Positions 16,250 to 24,895 are shown, numbered from the stretch's first letter. The stretch: 33,571 nt of DNA from JAFMDF01 sp039024375 (GCA_039024375.1 JBCCQK010000023.1:1-33571), one strand, 5' to 3'. The notes: a model not told the origin generated them from the sequence alone. Made by a program: numbers and translations.

Positions 16250-17236
16250 ATGTATTTAGCTCCTTTGAACTACGACCGTTTTTTCAAAAAAATCTTTTCG
16301 GATGAACGAATTGCTAAGCAATTTCTAGAGGATTTTTTTGGTTTCAAAATTCAGCAAATCGAAACTTTACCCGTTGACCATAAATTAACCAACGAGGCCA
16401 ATTTGGTGAGTTTTGATTACCGATGCAAAGTAAATGACCAATTCATTATCATTGATATGCAGCAATGGTACAAACACGATGTCGTCAAGCGATTTTACTT
16501 GTATCATGCGGCCAATACGGTTCTGCAACTAGAGCATTTACCCATCAAGAAACACATTAAAGAACAGAGAATAAAAGATTATGGTGGCTTATTACCTGTT
16601 ATTACGCTAATTTGGATGGTAGATGACGGTTTGCAATTTGACCAAGATTATACGGCTTACACCATGCTACCGACGGAACTACTAAATTTCTTGGAAAACA
16701 AACCATTATGGGAGGAGAAGGATTGTAACCCTATCCGAAAAGCTAGAGAACAAGTACTAGCTATCCTAAACAACGATACCAAAGAATTATCTTTTTTGAA
16801 CAAAAATCAACTCATTTTTGCTTTCCAGAAAAATATTGTCAAACAAACTGAAAAGAAATTGCAGCCTTATACCCGTTGGTTTGAATTTGCGGAGAAGACT
16901 AGAAATTTTGATAATAAGAAAGAGGACTTTGAGCAATTCGAACAAGACCCTGTTTTCTCGGAAATCATCCGAAAATTGAACCATAAAAGTTTAAATAAGA
17001 CCGATAAGGATTATATCTTTTATTTTGATTCTTTATTGACAGTAATGGAAGCTAAAGTACGAGATTCTCGAAAGCAAGGAATAGAGCAAGGAATAGAACA
17101 AGGAATAGCAAAGGAAAAAATAGCAGTAGCAATTCGCTGCTTAAAAAGCGGCATGAGCATTGCACAAACGTGTACGGCTGCCGATTTATCTGAAGAGCAA
17201 GTAAATCGTTTACGAGCCGAGTTGGATGAGCAATAG
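16250..17236 (+). CDS. Rpn-family / PD-(D/E)XK nuclease-type putative transposase
   Basis: A 328-residue protein of the type annotated as Rpn recombination-promoting nuclease or PD-(D/E)XK transposase family. The opening DRFFKKIFSDERIAKQFLEDFF and the stretch VSFDYRCKVNDQFIIIDMQQWYK are characteristic. D56 and the D69-M70-Q71 triplet are the likely metal-binding core; the second position is usually Glu. The C-terminal part has a helical tail with three GIEQ/GIAK units encoded by a 12-bp tandem repeat. These proteins nick or cleave DNA and exist as many scattered copies; no flanking transposon ends were found here. It ends 6 nt from the convergent Crp gene. Confidence 0.82.
   Translation: MYLAPLNYDRFFKKIFSDERIAKQFLEDFFGFKIQQIETLPVDHKLTNEANLVSFDYRCKVNDQFIIIDMQQWYKHDVVKRFYLYHAANTVLQLEHLPIKKHIKEQRIKDYGGLLPVITLIWMVDDGLQFDQDYTAYTMLPTELLNFLENKPLWEEKDCNPIRKAREQVLAILNNDTKELSFLNKNQLIFAFQKNIVKQTEKKLQPYTRWFEFAEKTRNFDNKKEDFEQFEQDPVFSEIIRKLNHKSLNKTDKDYIFYFDSLLTVMEAKVRDSRKQGIEQGIEQGIAKEKIAVAIRCLKSGMSIAQTCTAADLSEEQVNRLRAELDEQ
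17075..17110 (+). repeat. Three tandem 12-bp repeats inside the Rpn-family gene
   Basis: CAAGGAATAGAG (17075-17086), CAAGGAATAGAA (17087-17098) and CAAGGAATAGCA (17099-17110) are consecutive in-frame units encoding QGIE/QGIA. Slipped-strand copy-number changes would add or remove four residues without a frameshift. Confidence 0.85.
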
Positions 17237-17241
17237 TTCTA

Positions 17242-17949
17242 CTATTTCGAAGTGGCTATAGCCATTTTCTCTTTTTTAAGGCTTTCCATATCCCTTATCA
17301 ATAACCGTTTGCGATTAAACGTCAAGATATTTTTAGCTCGCAAATCATTTAAAACGGTCGTCACCGTCTGTCGAGAAGTAGCCGTTAAGTTGGCTATTTC
17401 TTGATGGGTCAAAAACTTCCGAACGACAATTTCGTAACCGACTCTTTGCCCCTTTTTCTGAGCTAAATTGAGTAAGTATTCAATGATGCGAGTTCTAGAG
17501 TCTCGGAATACCAACGACTCCAAACGCTGTTCCATTTCGAGGACTCTACTTCCCATTACTTTCATTATAAACGATTGCAGACCGCTATGCTCTCGCATGA
17601 GTCCCTTCATTTCTGTAACCGTAATGGTACAAACAGTCGTCGCTTCCATAGCGTAGGCAAAATCTCTTCGCTTATGCGCTCCGATTAATGATAATTCGCC
17701 AAAAACTTCACCTGCTCCTAGAATGGCTTTAGTGACTTCTTTGCCTCCTTCCCCACTGGCACCAATCTTTACTCGCCCCTCGGAAATCATGTAAATTTTG
17801 TCCGCTTCTTGTTCGGCAATATAGATGTATTCTCCTCTTTTGTAGCGTTGTTGACCATGGTCGTTCAGCATCCCCATTTCTAATTTTTGGGGACAAAAAA
17901 TGTTTGTTACATCTATATTTTCCAAGAACCATAGTGAATTGGTGTTCAT
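17242..17949 (-). CDS. Crp/Fnr-family transcriptional regulator
   Basis: A 235-residue regulator. The N-terminal cyclic-nucleotide-binding-like domain covers about residues 30-140, with GEYIYIAEQEADKIYMISEGRVKI and GEVFGELSLIGAHKRRDFAYA. The arginine and serine of the cAMP-binding RxS motif of Crp are not clearly conserved, so the ligand is open. The C-terminal winged helix (about 150-225) contains LTHQEIANLTATSRQTVTTVLNDLRAKNIL, the HTH_Crp signature. No Fnr-type cysteine cluster is seen. The gene is monocistronic and convergent with the Rpn gene. Confidence 0.92.
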   Translation of the reverse strand: MNTNSLWFLENIDVTNIFCPQKLEMGMLNDHGQQRYKRGEYIYIAEQEADKIYMISEGRVKIGASGEGGKEVTKAILGAGEVFGELSLIGAHKRRDFAYAMEATTVCTITVTEMKGLMREHSGLQSFIMKVMGSRVLEMEQRLESLVFRDSRTRIIEYLLNLAQKKGQRVGYEIVVRKFLTHQEIANLTATSRQTVTTVLNDLRAKNILTFNRKRLLIRDMESLKKEKMAIATSK

Positions 17950-18169
17950 ATTAAAGGCAGTTTTGAAAGTAGCTTTTATCCCTCGTTAACAATTTTTATT
18001 CATATACGGTTTGATTCCGTGAACAGATGTGCCAGAATTGTCTCAGTTGAGGCGTAAAGTAGAATAAAAAGACCGTAAAAATTCTCTACACAAATAAAAA
18101 TAGACTTGAAACCTATTGAGACCTACAGTTTCAAATTTTGCAAGAAAACCCTTTATAAAGTCATTGGTT

Positions 18170-18202
18170 TTTGGCATAAGTGGAGATATTCTTCTATTTT
18201 TA
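18170..18202 (+). promoter_or_regulatory. Candidate promoter (TTTG-N21-TATTTTTA)
   Basis: TTTG at 18170-18173 and TATTTTTA at 18195-18202 are separated by 21 bp and lie 25 nt before the ATG at 18228. The last base of the -7 box deviates from consensus and the spacer is 2 bp longer than ideal. It would serve the CNNM/CorC-type gene and probably the CPBP gene after it. Confidence 0.3.
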
Positions 18203-18227
18203 CTACACATAGACACTATTCCTCTAT

Positions 18228-19484
18228 ATGAACCTTTCGCTTATCCTTCTTATCATTTGTTTTTTGGCGCTTTCGGCGCTTTTCTCAGGGTCGGAAATTG
18301 CGTTTATTTCCTCTAGCAAATTACGAGTAGAACTGAAACGAAAGAGTGGCTCGCGCAGAGGACAAATACTCGCCAATTTTTTCGACCACCCCGCACATTT
18401 TCTGGGGACTATGCTAGTTGGGAACAATATTGCACTAGTAGTCTTTACTTTCTTGATGAACGCACTGCTGACGCCGTTTTCTGCTAACCTATTCGATAGT
18501 GAGCCACTGCAATTACTACTAAATACTATTATCACCACCATTGTCGTACTCATATTCGGCGAATTTTTACCTAAGACCATTTTCCGCTTATTCGCCGACA
18601 ATATTCTCTTTTTCTTAGCCTATCCACTTCGTTTCCTACAATTTTTACTAGGAATACCTTCCTGGCTAATGACCAAACTATCTAATTTTTTATTAAAATA
18701 CGTGTTGAAAACGCCCGTGGAAAAAGTTGATAATGCGTTCACTAGAGTCGATTTGGCTCACTTCATAGAAGCCTCCTTTTCGTCGGATACCGATGAGGAA
18801 ATTGACAAAGAATTATTCCAAAATGCCTTGGAGTTCCGACAAGTCAAAGTAAAAGAGTGCATGGTCCCGAGAACGGAAATCCAAGCTATTGAAGGGGATG
18901 CGAGCATTGAAGATTTATTAAAACTATTTCAATCCAGCAAACTATCCAGAATATTAGTTACCGACGGCGACATGGATAATATCTTGGGCTACGTTCACCA
19001 CCAGCAAATGCTGACCAAACCCCAACAATTGAGCGATATGGTATTAAACATCCCCTTTGTCCCAGAGGTTATGCGCGTACAAGAAGTGATGAATCGGTTT
19101 ATCAGAGACCGCGTCAGCATCGCCTGCGTGGTAGATGAGTTCGGAGGGACAGCAGGTATCATTACTCTCGAAGATATTGTAGAAGAAATATTTGGAGAAA
19201 TAGTGGACGAACACGACCAAGAAGACTACATTGAACAGCAAATCTCCGATACCGAATTTTTATTTTCGGGTCGTTTAGAAATCGACTATTTGAACGAGAA
19301 ATACGAATCCCTACAACTACCTGAGGGAGAATATCATACCCTCTCGGGCTATCTAGTAACGACTACTGAAACGATTCCCCAACAGGGCATTGAAATTGAA
19401 CTAGAGAACTACCGGTTCATTTTAGAATTAGTCAGCGATACAAAGATTGAAACCATTCGAGTCGTCAAATTACTAGACAATTAA
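18228..19484 (+). CDS. CNNM/CorC-type hemolysin family membrane protein
   Basis: A 418-residue protein with three parts. The CNNM (DUF21) membrane domain (about 1-180) opens with LSALFSGSEIAFISSSK and has ILANFFDHPAHFLGTMLVGNNIALV. A CBS-domain pair (about 205-330) includes VKECMVPRTEIQAIEGDASIEDLL and VDEFGGTAGIITLEDIVEEIFGEIVDEHD. The C-terminal CorC_HlyC domain (about 340-415) includes FLFSGRLEIDYLNEKY. Members handle Mg2+/Co2+ efflux or associate with gliding machinery (GldE is a relative), but nothing here decides between these. A CPBP protease gene follows 27 nt downstream in the same frame. Confidence 0.93.
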   Translation: MNLSLILLIICFLALSALFSGSEIAFISSSKLRVELKRKSGSRRGQILANFFDHPAHFLGTMLVGNNIALVVFTFLMNALLTPFSANLFDSEPLQLLLNTIITTIVVLIFGEFLPKTIFRLFADNILFFLAYPLRFLQFLLGIPSWLMTKLSNFLLKYVLKTPVEKVDNAFTRVDLAHFIEASFSSDTDEEIDKELFQNALEFRQVKVKECMVPRTEIQAIEGDASIEDLLKLFQSSKLSRILVTDGDMDNILGYVHHQQMLTKPQQLSDMVLNIPFVPEVMRVQEVMNRFIRDRVSIACVVDEFGGTAGIITLEDIVEEIFGEIVDEHDQEDYIEQQISDTEFLFSGRLEIDYLNEKYESLQLPEGEYHTLSGYLVTTTETIPQQGIEIELENYRFILELVSDTKIETIRVVKLLDN

Positions 19485-19511
19485 TACATTCCGTTACCAA
19501 AACCAACAATT

Positions 19512-20054
19512 TTGCCAATTTCCTTCTCTTCCGTCTGGGCCGATTGGATAAATTTTATCAAGAATCCTAGGATTGACCCACTCCCCGATTCTTTTTTAGA
19601 ACTCCCTAAAAAAGTACTCCCTTATCTATTTGCTTTTGATTTTTTACTGATGATTCCTACGGTAGGTCTGTTAAATCTAGTAGGAATCGACGATATGGAC
19701 CATGCCGTTGTCGAAATGATGGACCAACCCCTCTATCTTTTTATGGCTGCGGTTATTGTGGCGCCCCTTATGGAAGAAGCCATCTTTCGCTTACCGATTG
19801 GCGTAGTTTGGCCAAGTAACTTCAAAATCGTCTTTTGGTTTTTTACCTTAGCTTTTGCGTTGATGCACATCACTAATTTCACCTCGCAGGTAGCTACTTA
19901 TTTAATTCCTATTTTGGTACTACCACAACTTATTCTTGCACTCCTGATTGGATACGTGAGGGTCGGCTGGGGATTTTGGTACGGTGTTTTGTTTCACGCT
20001 ATCCATAATTTCGTCATTGTAGGAATTGTTTTATTAGTGGGCCCTACAACGTAA
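19512..20054 (+). CDS. CPBP-family intramembrane metalloprotease
   Basis: A 180-residue membrane protein. The CPBP (Abi) motifs are all present: E88-E89 in EEAIFR, H119 in FALMH and H162/N166 in FHAIHN. Hydrophobic segments at about 34-58, 75-95, 103-122, 127-150 and 155-177 form the bundle. It is shorter than most family members, lacking some N-terminal helices. The start is a TTG at 19512; no ATG lies between the upstream stop and the first helix, and the frame is the same as that of the upstream gene. It probably cleaves substrates inside the inner membrane. Confidence 0.85.
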   Translation: MPISFSSVWADWINFIKNPRIDPLPDSFLELPKKVLPYLFAFDFLLMIPTVGLLNLVGIDDMDHAVVEMMDQPLYLFMAAVIVAPLMEEAIFRLPIGVVWPSNFKIVFWFFTLAFALMHITNFTSQVATYLIPILVLPQLILALLIGYVRVGWGFWYGVLFHAIHNFVIVGIVLLVGPTT

Positions 20055-20073
20055 CACAACAAACTTATATTTT

Positions 20074-20081
20074 TAATTTTG
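20074..20081 (+). promoter_or_regulatory. Candidate -7 box (TAATTTTG) for the symporter gene
   Basis: TAATTTTG matches TAnnTTTG and lies 13 nt before the ATG at 20095. No -33 element is recognisable at the expected distance, so this is a weak call. Confidence 0.3.
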
Positions 20082-20094
20082 ACTTTCCCTTAAC

Positions 20095-21576
20095 ATGGAA
20101 AACTACCGTAATCCAATCATTCTCTCTTTCGTCGCACTTTATATGCTGCTTTGTATTGGAGTCGGCGTTTGGGCACTTCGCCGTACGAAGTCGGCGCACG
20201 ATTTCTTTATGGCGGGACGTGATTTGGGGGTAATGGTGACCGCTTTTGCCGTCTTCTCTAGCACTTTGAGTGGATTCGGTTTCGTTGGTGGTCCCGGTTT
20301 AGTCTATAAATTGGGTATGAGTTCGGTGTGGATGTTCGTCTGTGTCATTATGGGCTACAACATCTCTTTTATGCTGTTGGCCAAGCGACTTCGATTGTTT
20401 GCCGAATTGGGTAATTCGCTATCGCTGCCCGATGTGGTTATTCTTCGCTACGGTCAAAAATCTACGGGCTTTTTGGTGGCTGTAGCCATTATTTTGGGCG
20501 TTTTGGGCTATCTAGCCACTCAGATTTTAGCGATGTCGGTGGTCTTGAAAGATATATTCGTAGAAACGGATTTTCTAGCGTCGATTAGTTTAGAGATGTG
20601 CGTGGTTATCTCTTGTTCCATTCTGATTTTCTACAGCGTAACGGGCGGTATTGTTGCTTCCGTCTATTCTGACTTAATCCAAGGGGGCGTGATGGTCGTA
20701 GCGGCTACCCTCGTTTTTCTGACCGTGGTCTATACTTTTGATAATGGCTTTAGCGAAATTAGTCAAACCATGCAAGAACACGACCCCGAAGCCATTGGAC
20801 CTTGGGGAACGCTCGGCATGGTTGGTTGTTTAAGTTGGTTTTTTGTTTTCGGCTTGGGTAGTTCGGGACAACCGCACGTGATTACCAAAATGATGATGTA
20901 CAAAAAAGTAACGGATGCTAAGTATATTTTGCCCGTTACGATTGGTGGCTACCTTTTTTCGGCTTTGCTGTGGATTGGTATTGGCTTAGCTATGCGTGCC
21001 TTAGTGATTCAAGGGGTACAACCAGAATTGGCAACGGCGGATGCGGCGGCCTCTCAATTCTTACAAAATTACGCCCATCCCGTGTTAGCAGGAGTCGTGT
21101 TTGCGGGACTCTTTGCCGCCATTATGTCCACTGCGGATGCTTTCTTAAATATTGGTACGGCGGCAGTGATGCACGACATTCCCAATGCCTTGGGCAAAAC
21201 CATCCAAAACGAGCTGTTTTGGGCAAGAACAACTACTGCACTCATTACTATTTTTGCAGCCGTTTTTGCGCTCTATTCGGGTGATTTAGTCGCCATCTTA
21301 GGTGCTTTCGGCTGGGGAACCTTTGCGGCGGCTATTGTACCCGTTGTAGTGTTGGGCTTCAATTGGAAAAGGGCCACACCTTTGGCAGCAAACGTTGCAG
21401 TGATTTCTAGTTTAGTTGTCAACTTTATTATCAAAATCTTCAAAATCCCCGTTCCTTACAACATTGATGTGGGGGCTTTGGCACTGACGATTTCGTTGTT
21501 GCTTTTTATTGGTATTTCGTTGGCTTCTCCCCAACCTAACATAGATGCGGACGTGGAAGCGGTAATGGACATTTAA
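20095..21576 (+). CDS. Sodium:solute symporter (SSS) family transporter
   Basis: A 493-residue inner-membrane protein with about 13 hydrophobic segments. Family hallmarks are the N-terminal GVWALRRTKSAHDFFMAGRDLG, the AFAVFSSTLSGFGFVGGPGLVYKLG sodium/substrate region, the GGIVASVYSDLIQGGVM segment (about 183-200) and SSGQPHVITKMMMYK (about 259-273). It would import a small organic solute with Na+. The substrate cannot be told; PutP, PanF and sialic acid carriers share this fold. It lies 40 nt after the CPBP gene and is followed by a triple hairpin repeat, so it probably ends the transcription unit. Confidence 0.94.
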   Translation: MENYRNPIILSFVALYMLLCIGVGVWALRRTKSAHDFFMAGRDLGVMVTAFAVFSSTLSGFGFVGGPGLVYKLGMSSVWMFVCVIMGYNISFMLLAKRLRLFAELGNSLSLPDVVILRYGQKSTGFLVAVAIILGVLGYLATQILAMSVVLKDIFVETDFLASISLEMCVVISCSILIFYSVTGGIVASVYSDLIQGGVMVVAATLVFLTVVYTFDNGFSEISQTMQEHDPEAIGPWGTLGMVGCLSWFFVFGLGSSGQPHVITKMMMYKKVTDAKYILPVTIGGYLFSALLWIGIGLAMRALVIQGVQPELATADAAASQFLQNYAHPVLAGVVFAGLFAAIMSTADAFLNIGTAAVMHDIPNALGKTIQNELFWARTTTALITIFAAVFALYSGDLVAILGAFGWGTFAAAIVPVVVLGFNWKRATPLAANVAVISSLVVNFIIKIFKIPVPYNIDVGALALTISLLLFIGISLASPQPNIDADVEAVMDI

Positions 21577-21579
21577 GGG

Positions 21580-21670
21580 TTTCGACTCTGGAGAGTCAAG
21601 TTACATCCAGATTTCGACTCTTGAGAGTCAAGTTACATCCAGATTTCGACTCTGGAGAGTCGAGTTACAT
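21580..21670 (+). repeat. Three tandem 32-bp repeats, each with a small hairpin
   Basis: Units at 21580-21611, 21612-21643 and 21644-21670 (last one truncated at 27 bp) share TTTCGACTCT and GAGTTACAT-type ends with only single-base changes. Each contains GACTC-N4-GAGTC, a 5-bp stem hairpin. The array starts 4 nt after the symporter stop and ends in a T6 run (21670-21675), so the last unit could act as an intrinsic terminator. Confidence 0.85.
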
Positions 21671-21841
21671 TTTTTGCTAGTTGCTAAATAGTAGTTTACG
21701 TTTGGACAGTTTCTAACGATTCCCTTCTTTCAAATGACTAATTTGGTTTGATATTTGTTGTCTCATTATAAATGTTTTTAATATACTGGTCGTTCCATTT
21801 TTCAGCGCCAGTACTATGAGCAAAACGCATAAAAACAAAAG

Positions 21842-23860
21842 ATGATGACACGAATAATCCCCCTTCTTTTGCTAGCAATTAGCTTTTCTACGTCGCTTTC
21901 CGCCCAGGAGGCCATCAACTGGAAAAAACACAAAAAATTAGCGGATAATCTATTCGAAGCGACGCAGTACATTGACGCCGCTGCCCATTACGAAGCGGCT
22001 TGGCAGCAGCATCCCAAAGATAAGGATTTAATCTACAAAGCGGGTAAATGTTACTATACCGTCAAGAATTTCAAAAAAGCCATCCAAGCGTTCCAACACG
22101 TACAGACCGAGAATAACCGCTACCCACTAGTAGGCTTAAGATACGCTCGAGCACTCAAACAGGATGGGCAATACGAAGCGGCTAACGACGCTTTTTTGTA
22201 TTTCATCAATGCTTATCAAGGAGGCGACAAAGATGTAATGGCCAACGTAGTAGCTACGGAAATAAAGGGTTGTGATTTAGGGTTAAAAATGCGGGCCAAC
22301 CCAACAAAAGGCAATTTACGAGTTAAACATTTGAGCGAAAACATTAACTCCCCCGTCATCGAATTTGCCCCTATTCCCTATACCGACGATTTACTCTATT
22401 ACTCTTCGACTATGAAGGATAATCAAGCCTATTTGTATCGGTCGCAACGAAAAAACGGCGTCTGGAACAAATCGGTCATTGCTAAAGGATTGCCCGCCTT
22501 CCCAGAAAAACATTTTGCCAATGGTTCTTTTGCTCCCGACGCCAAACGCTTTTACTTCACGCTTTGCGACAATGGAGATGGCTTGAGTTCTAAATGCGAA
22601 ATTTACGTTTTAAAGCGTACCAAATCTAAGTGGTCCGAACCCATTCGACTTCACGACTACATCAACATTCAGGATGCCACCACGACTACTCAACCTTGGG
22701 TCGTTCACCAAAATGGGCAAGAGATTCTTTATTTTGCTTCTGACCGCCCCGGTGGCTTGGGTGGTCTGGATATTTGGTACAGCACTCGTCAAATTGGTAG
22801 CGATGACATTGATTTTACCTATCCCGTTAATTTGGGCAATAAGGTCAATACCTTGGGCGACGAAATGACGCCTTTTTACGATTTGCATGAAAAAGCGCTC
22901 TACTTTAGTTCTAATGGACAAATTAGCATAGGCGGCTGGGATATTTTCAAAACGAAGGGACAACTAGACCAATGGTCAATGGTAGAAAATCTGGGAAGTC
23001 CCATCAATTCTAGCGCAGACGAGTTTTATTACGTGCTCAAACCATCCAGAAAAGGCGGATTTTTTGCCTCTAATCGCCTATACGGCGTAGAAAAAATTTC
23101 TACTCAAGATGAAGATATTTTTGAATTTTCGACGGTGCAAAAAACATCAAATCTGTACGCCATTGGTCAAGTAATGGATAGTGAGACCATGACGCCGCTG
23201 GACAAAGTGCGTATTTCTTTGTTCGACGTCAGCAACAGTCAACCCAAATTACTCTCTTCTAAAATCATTGCCCAAAGCAATTACCGCTTTCAAATTTTAC
23301 CCAACAAGAAATTAAGACTAGTCGCCGAGAAGAAAGGGTACTTGAAGAACACCTACGATTTCGACTCTTTCAATGCACATCCATCCATTGATTATACCCA
23401 TATTTTTTCGCTAAGTGCTCAATCAGCAACTACTCCGCTAGCAACCGCCCCTAGAGAAAAAAATGAAAATAGCATACCCAATTATACCGCATCAACCAAC
23501 GGTGTGGACGAAAGTGTTATTTCAACAACTCCCTCGAATAATAGCATTCGTACCAATAATCATCGAACACAAGCGAGTGCTTCGGTTTCTATCGCCGCTC
23601 CTTCCACTACAGAATTTAAAGTGCAAGTTGTCGCCGTCAACTACCACGATATTAATCACGCTCGCTACAACAACATTCGGAACATCGGTAAATTTGAGAC
23701 CGAGCGCCTAGAAAACGTCGGCGTAACTAGAGTGCTCATCACCGATTTACCCAATAAGCAGGCCGCCGAAAAAATTCGAAAACAGGTAATTGGCCACGGA
23801 TTCTTAGATGCGTTTATTGTTAAGTACAAAGATGGAAAGCGAATGGGAAGAAGCTGGTAG
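21842..23860 (+). CDS. TPR / PD40 beta-propeller / SPOR-domain envelope protein (PorE-like architecture)
   Basis: A 672-residue secreted protein with a signal peptide (about 1-22, ending SLSAQ). TPR repeats fill about 27-140 (YEAAWQQHPKDKDLIYKAGK and similar). A WD40-like PD40 propeller covers about 165-430 with motifs such as LYFASDRPGGLGGLDIW, ALYFSSNG and GGFFASNR. A carboxypeptidase-regulatory-like sandwich covers about 438-520. A low-complexity Ser/Thr/Asn linker leads to a C-terminal SPOR-type domain (about 590-665, FKVQVVAVNY to AFIVKYKDG). The type IX secretion protein PorE has TPR-PD40-CRD followed by OmpA; here SPOR replaces OmpA. Both bind peptidoglycan, so it may anchor an envelope complex. 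Confidence 0.85.
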   Translation: MMTRIIPLLLLAISFSTSLSAQEAINWKKHKKLADNLFEATQYIDAAAHYEAAWQQHPKDKDLIYKAGKCYYTVKNFKKAIQAFQHVQTENNRYPLVGLRYARALKQDGQYEAANDAFLYFINAYQGGDKDVMANVVATEIKGCDLGLKMRANPTKGNLRVKHLSENINSPVIEFAPIPYTDDLLYYSSTMKDNQAYLYRSQRKNGVWNKSVIAKGLPAFPEKHFANGSFAPDAKRFYFTLCDNGDGLSSKCEIYVLKRTKSKWSEPIRLHDYINIQDATTTTQPWVVHQNGQEILYFASDRPGGLGGLDIWYSTRQIGSDDIDFTYPVNLGNKVNTLGDEMTPFYDLHEKALYFSSNGQISIGGWDIFKTKGQLDQWSMVENLGSPINSSADEFYYVLKPSRKGGFFASNRLYGVEKISTQDEDIFEFSTVQKTSNLYAIGQVMDSETMTPLDKVRISLFDVSNSQPKLLSSKIIAQSNYRFQILPNKKLRLVAEKKGYLKNTYDFDSFNAHPSIDYTHIFSLSAQSATTPLATAPREKNENSIPNYTASTNGVDESVISTTPSNNSIRTNNHRTQASASVSIAAPSTTEFKVQVVAVNYHDINHARYNNIRNIGKFETERLENVGVTRVLITDLPNKQAAEKIRKQVIGHGFLDAFIVKYKDGKRMGRSW

Positions 23861-23894
23861 TCTTCGACCGATGAATGATAAATGATAACTTCTT

Positions 23895-24050
23895 ATAAAG
23901 TTGCTAAGTAGTTCTCCAAATTAATACTGTCGGGTTCAAATTGAGCAGGAGAAGGAGATTCTTTCATCCCGAAGCATTTCGGGATTCTTTTAACCGTTCA
24001 AAAAGAAAGATTCCCTCAAGGAATCTCCCTCTCCTATCCGACAACTTTAT
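23895..24050. repeat. Composite palindromic element (multi-stem)
   Basis: Nested inverted pairs occur in order: ATAAAGTTG (23895) with CAACTTTAT (24042-24050), TGTCGG (23928-23933) with CCGACA (24038-24043), and GGAGAAGGAGATTC (23948-23961) with GAATCTCCCTCTCC (24021-24034). Inside are two perfect hairpins, ATCCCGAA/TTCGGGAT (23966-23985) and AGATTCC/GGAATCT (24008-24026). The element fills the gap after the PD40-SPOR gene and has no coding potential. It looks like a folded RNA or a repetitive extragenic palindrome. Confidence 0.7.
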
Positions 24051-24179
24051 CTTGACTAACCGCTAAGCAGTTGTTCACTGAATACCCTTCATAATACTAT
24101 TTTTAGGATTAAATACTATCTTTCCGATTTATTCAGTTAAAGCTGAAAGGTTTTATTCTATCACCAATCCTAATTTCTT

Positions 24180-24854
24180 ATGACTAAGACGACTGTTTCA
24201 TTATTGCTTTGCTTTTGCACCACCCTATTTTATACCAATACGAGCCTCGCCCAAGATTTAAACCCCTTCAATGAAGTAATCATTTCGGGCAACGTTAGTG
24301 TCCTATTGGTAGCTAGCGACGAAGAAAGTATTTCCATCAAAAATAATGAGGAACAATTGGACTATTACGTGGATGGACGAACGTTGAAATTAAAGGCAAC
24401 CGACCTTATTCAGTATTCCAATGAACCCGCCACCAAAGTAGTCCTCCGCTATAAAAAAATAGTCGATTTGAGAGTTCGAGCGGGTGCTTCCGCCTATACC
24501 GAACAAGCCATGAAAGGCGAGCAGTTAACTATTAAGTTTTCTAGTGGCGCATCGGGCGAAATCGAAGTTGCACAGAATACTGTCGAAGCTAGTGCGTCGG
24601 AAGGCGCAGATTTAGAGTTAGAAGGTCAGACCGAATGGCTAGAGGCAAAAGTAGCTACTGGTGGCGAAATCTCAGCTTACAAGCTGGCTACGGATAACGT
24701 AGTCGTTCGAGCCAATACGGGAGGCAACGCTAAAGTATTTGCCAACCGAAGTATCGACGCTCGTGCGAATACTGGAGGAAGTGTCAGTTATAAAGGAAAC
24801 CCCAAAAAAGTGCAGCAGAAAACGGGATTAGCGGGTACGATTCGAAGTTGGTAG
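24180..24854 (+). CDS. Head-GIN domain protein (DUF2807)
   Basis: A 224-residue exported protein with a signal peptide (about 1-25, ending TSLAQ). The rest is a right-handed beta-helix-like DUF2807 domain, opening with FNEVIISGNVSVLLVASDEESI and continuing in short glycine/alanine/serine-rich repeats such as VRAGASAY, SSGASGEIEV and VRANTGGNAKVF. Family members are surface or periplasmic proteins of unknown function, common in Bacteroidota and once called putative auto-transporter adhesins. It is a single gene, followed by a perfect palindrome. Confidence 0.9.
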   Translation: MTKTTVSLLLCFCTTLFYTNTSLAQDLNPFNEVIISGNVSVLLVASDEESISIKNNEEQLDYYVDGRTLKLKATDLIQYSNEPATKVVLRYKKIVDLRVRAGASAYTEQAMKGEQLTIKFSSGASGEIEVAQNTVEASASEGADLELEGQTEWLEAKVATGGEISAYKLATDNVVVRANTGGNAKVFANRSIDARANTGGSVSYKGNPKKVQQKTGLAGTIRSW

Positions 24855-24871
24855 GTGAGAAGATATAAAAA

Positions 24872-24895
24872 AGTCGGAGCTACGTAGCTCCGACT
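24872..24895 (-). terminator. Perfect 24-bp palindrome with a T-tail on the minus strand
   Basis: The segment 24872-24895 is a perfect palindrome (AGTCGGAGCTAC and its exact inverse). On the plus strand it is preceded by six A and followed by TCAAATAAAC, so the U-tail is only present when read on the minus strand (TTTTTTAT). It would therefore end minus-strand transcripts best, yet no minus-strand gene is visible to its right. It may still serve the DUF2807 gene. Confidence 0.65.

Noticed and set aside
16117..17110. Complete insertion sequence around the Rpn-family gene
   Set aside because: No terminal inverted repeats or target duplications flank the gene, and the hairpin at 16117-16143 has no partner on the other side.
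21580..21670. CRISPR-like array
   Set aside because: The units are directly adjacent with no spacers, only three copies exist and no cas genes are near.
23895..24050. tRNA gene suspected from the cloverleaf-like folding
   Set aside because: It is too long, with no TTCRA-type T-loop, anticodon arm or CCA-like end in the right places.
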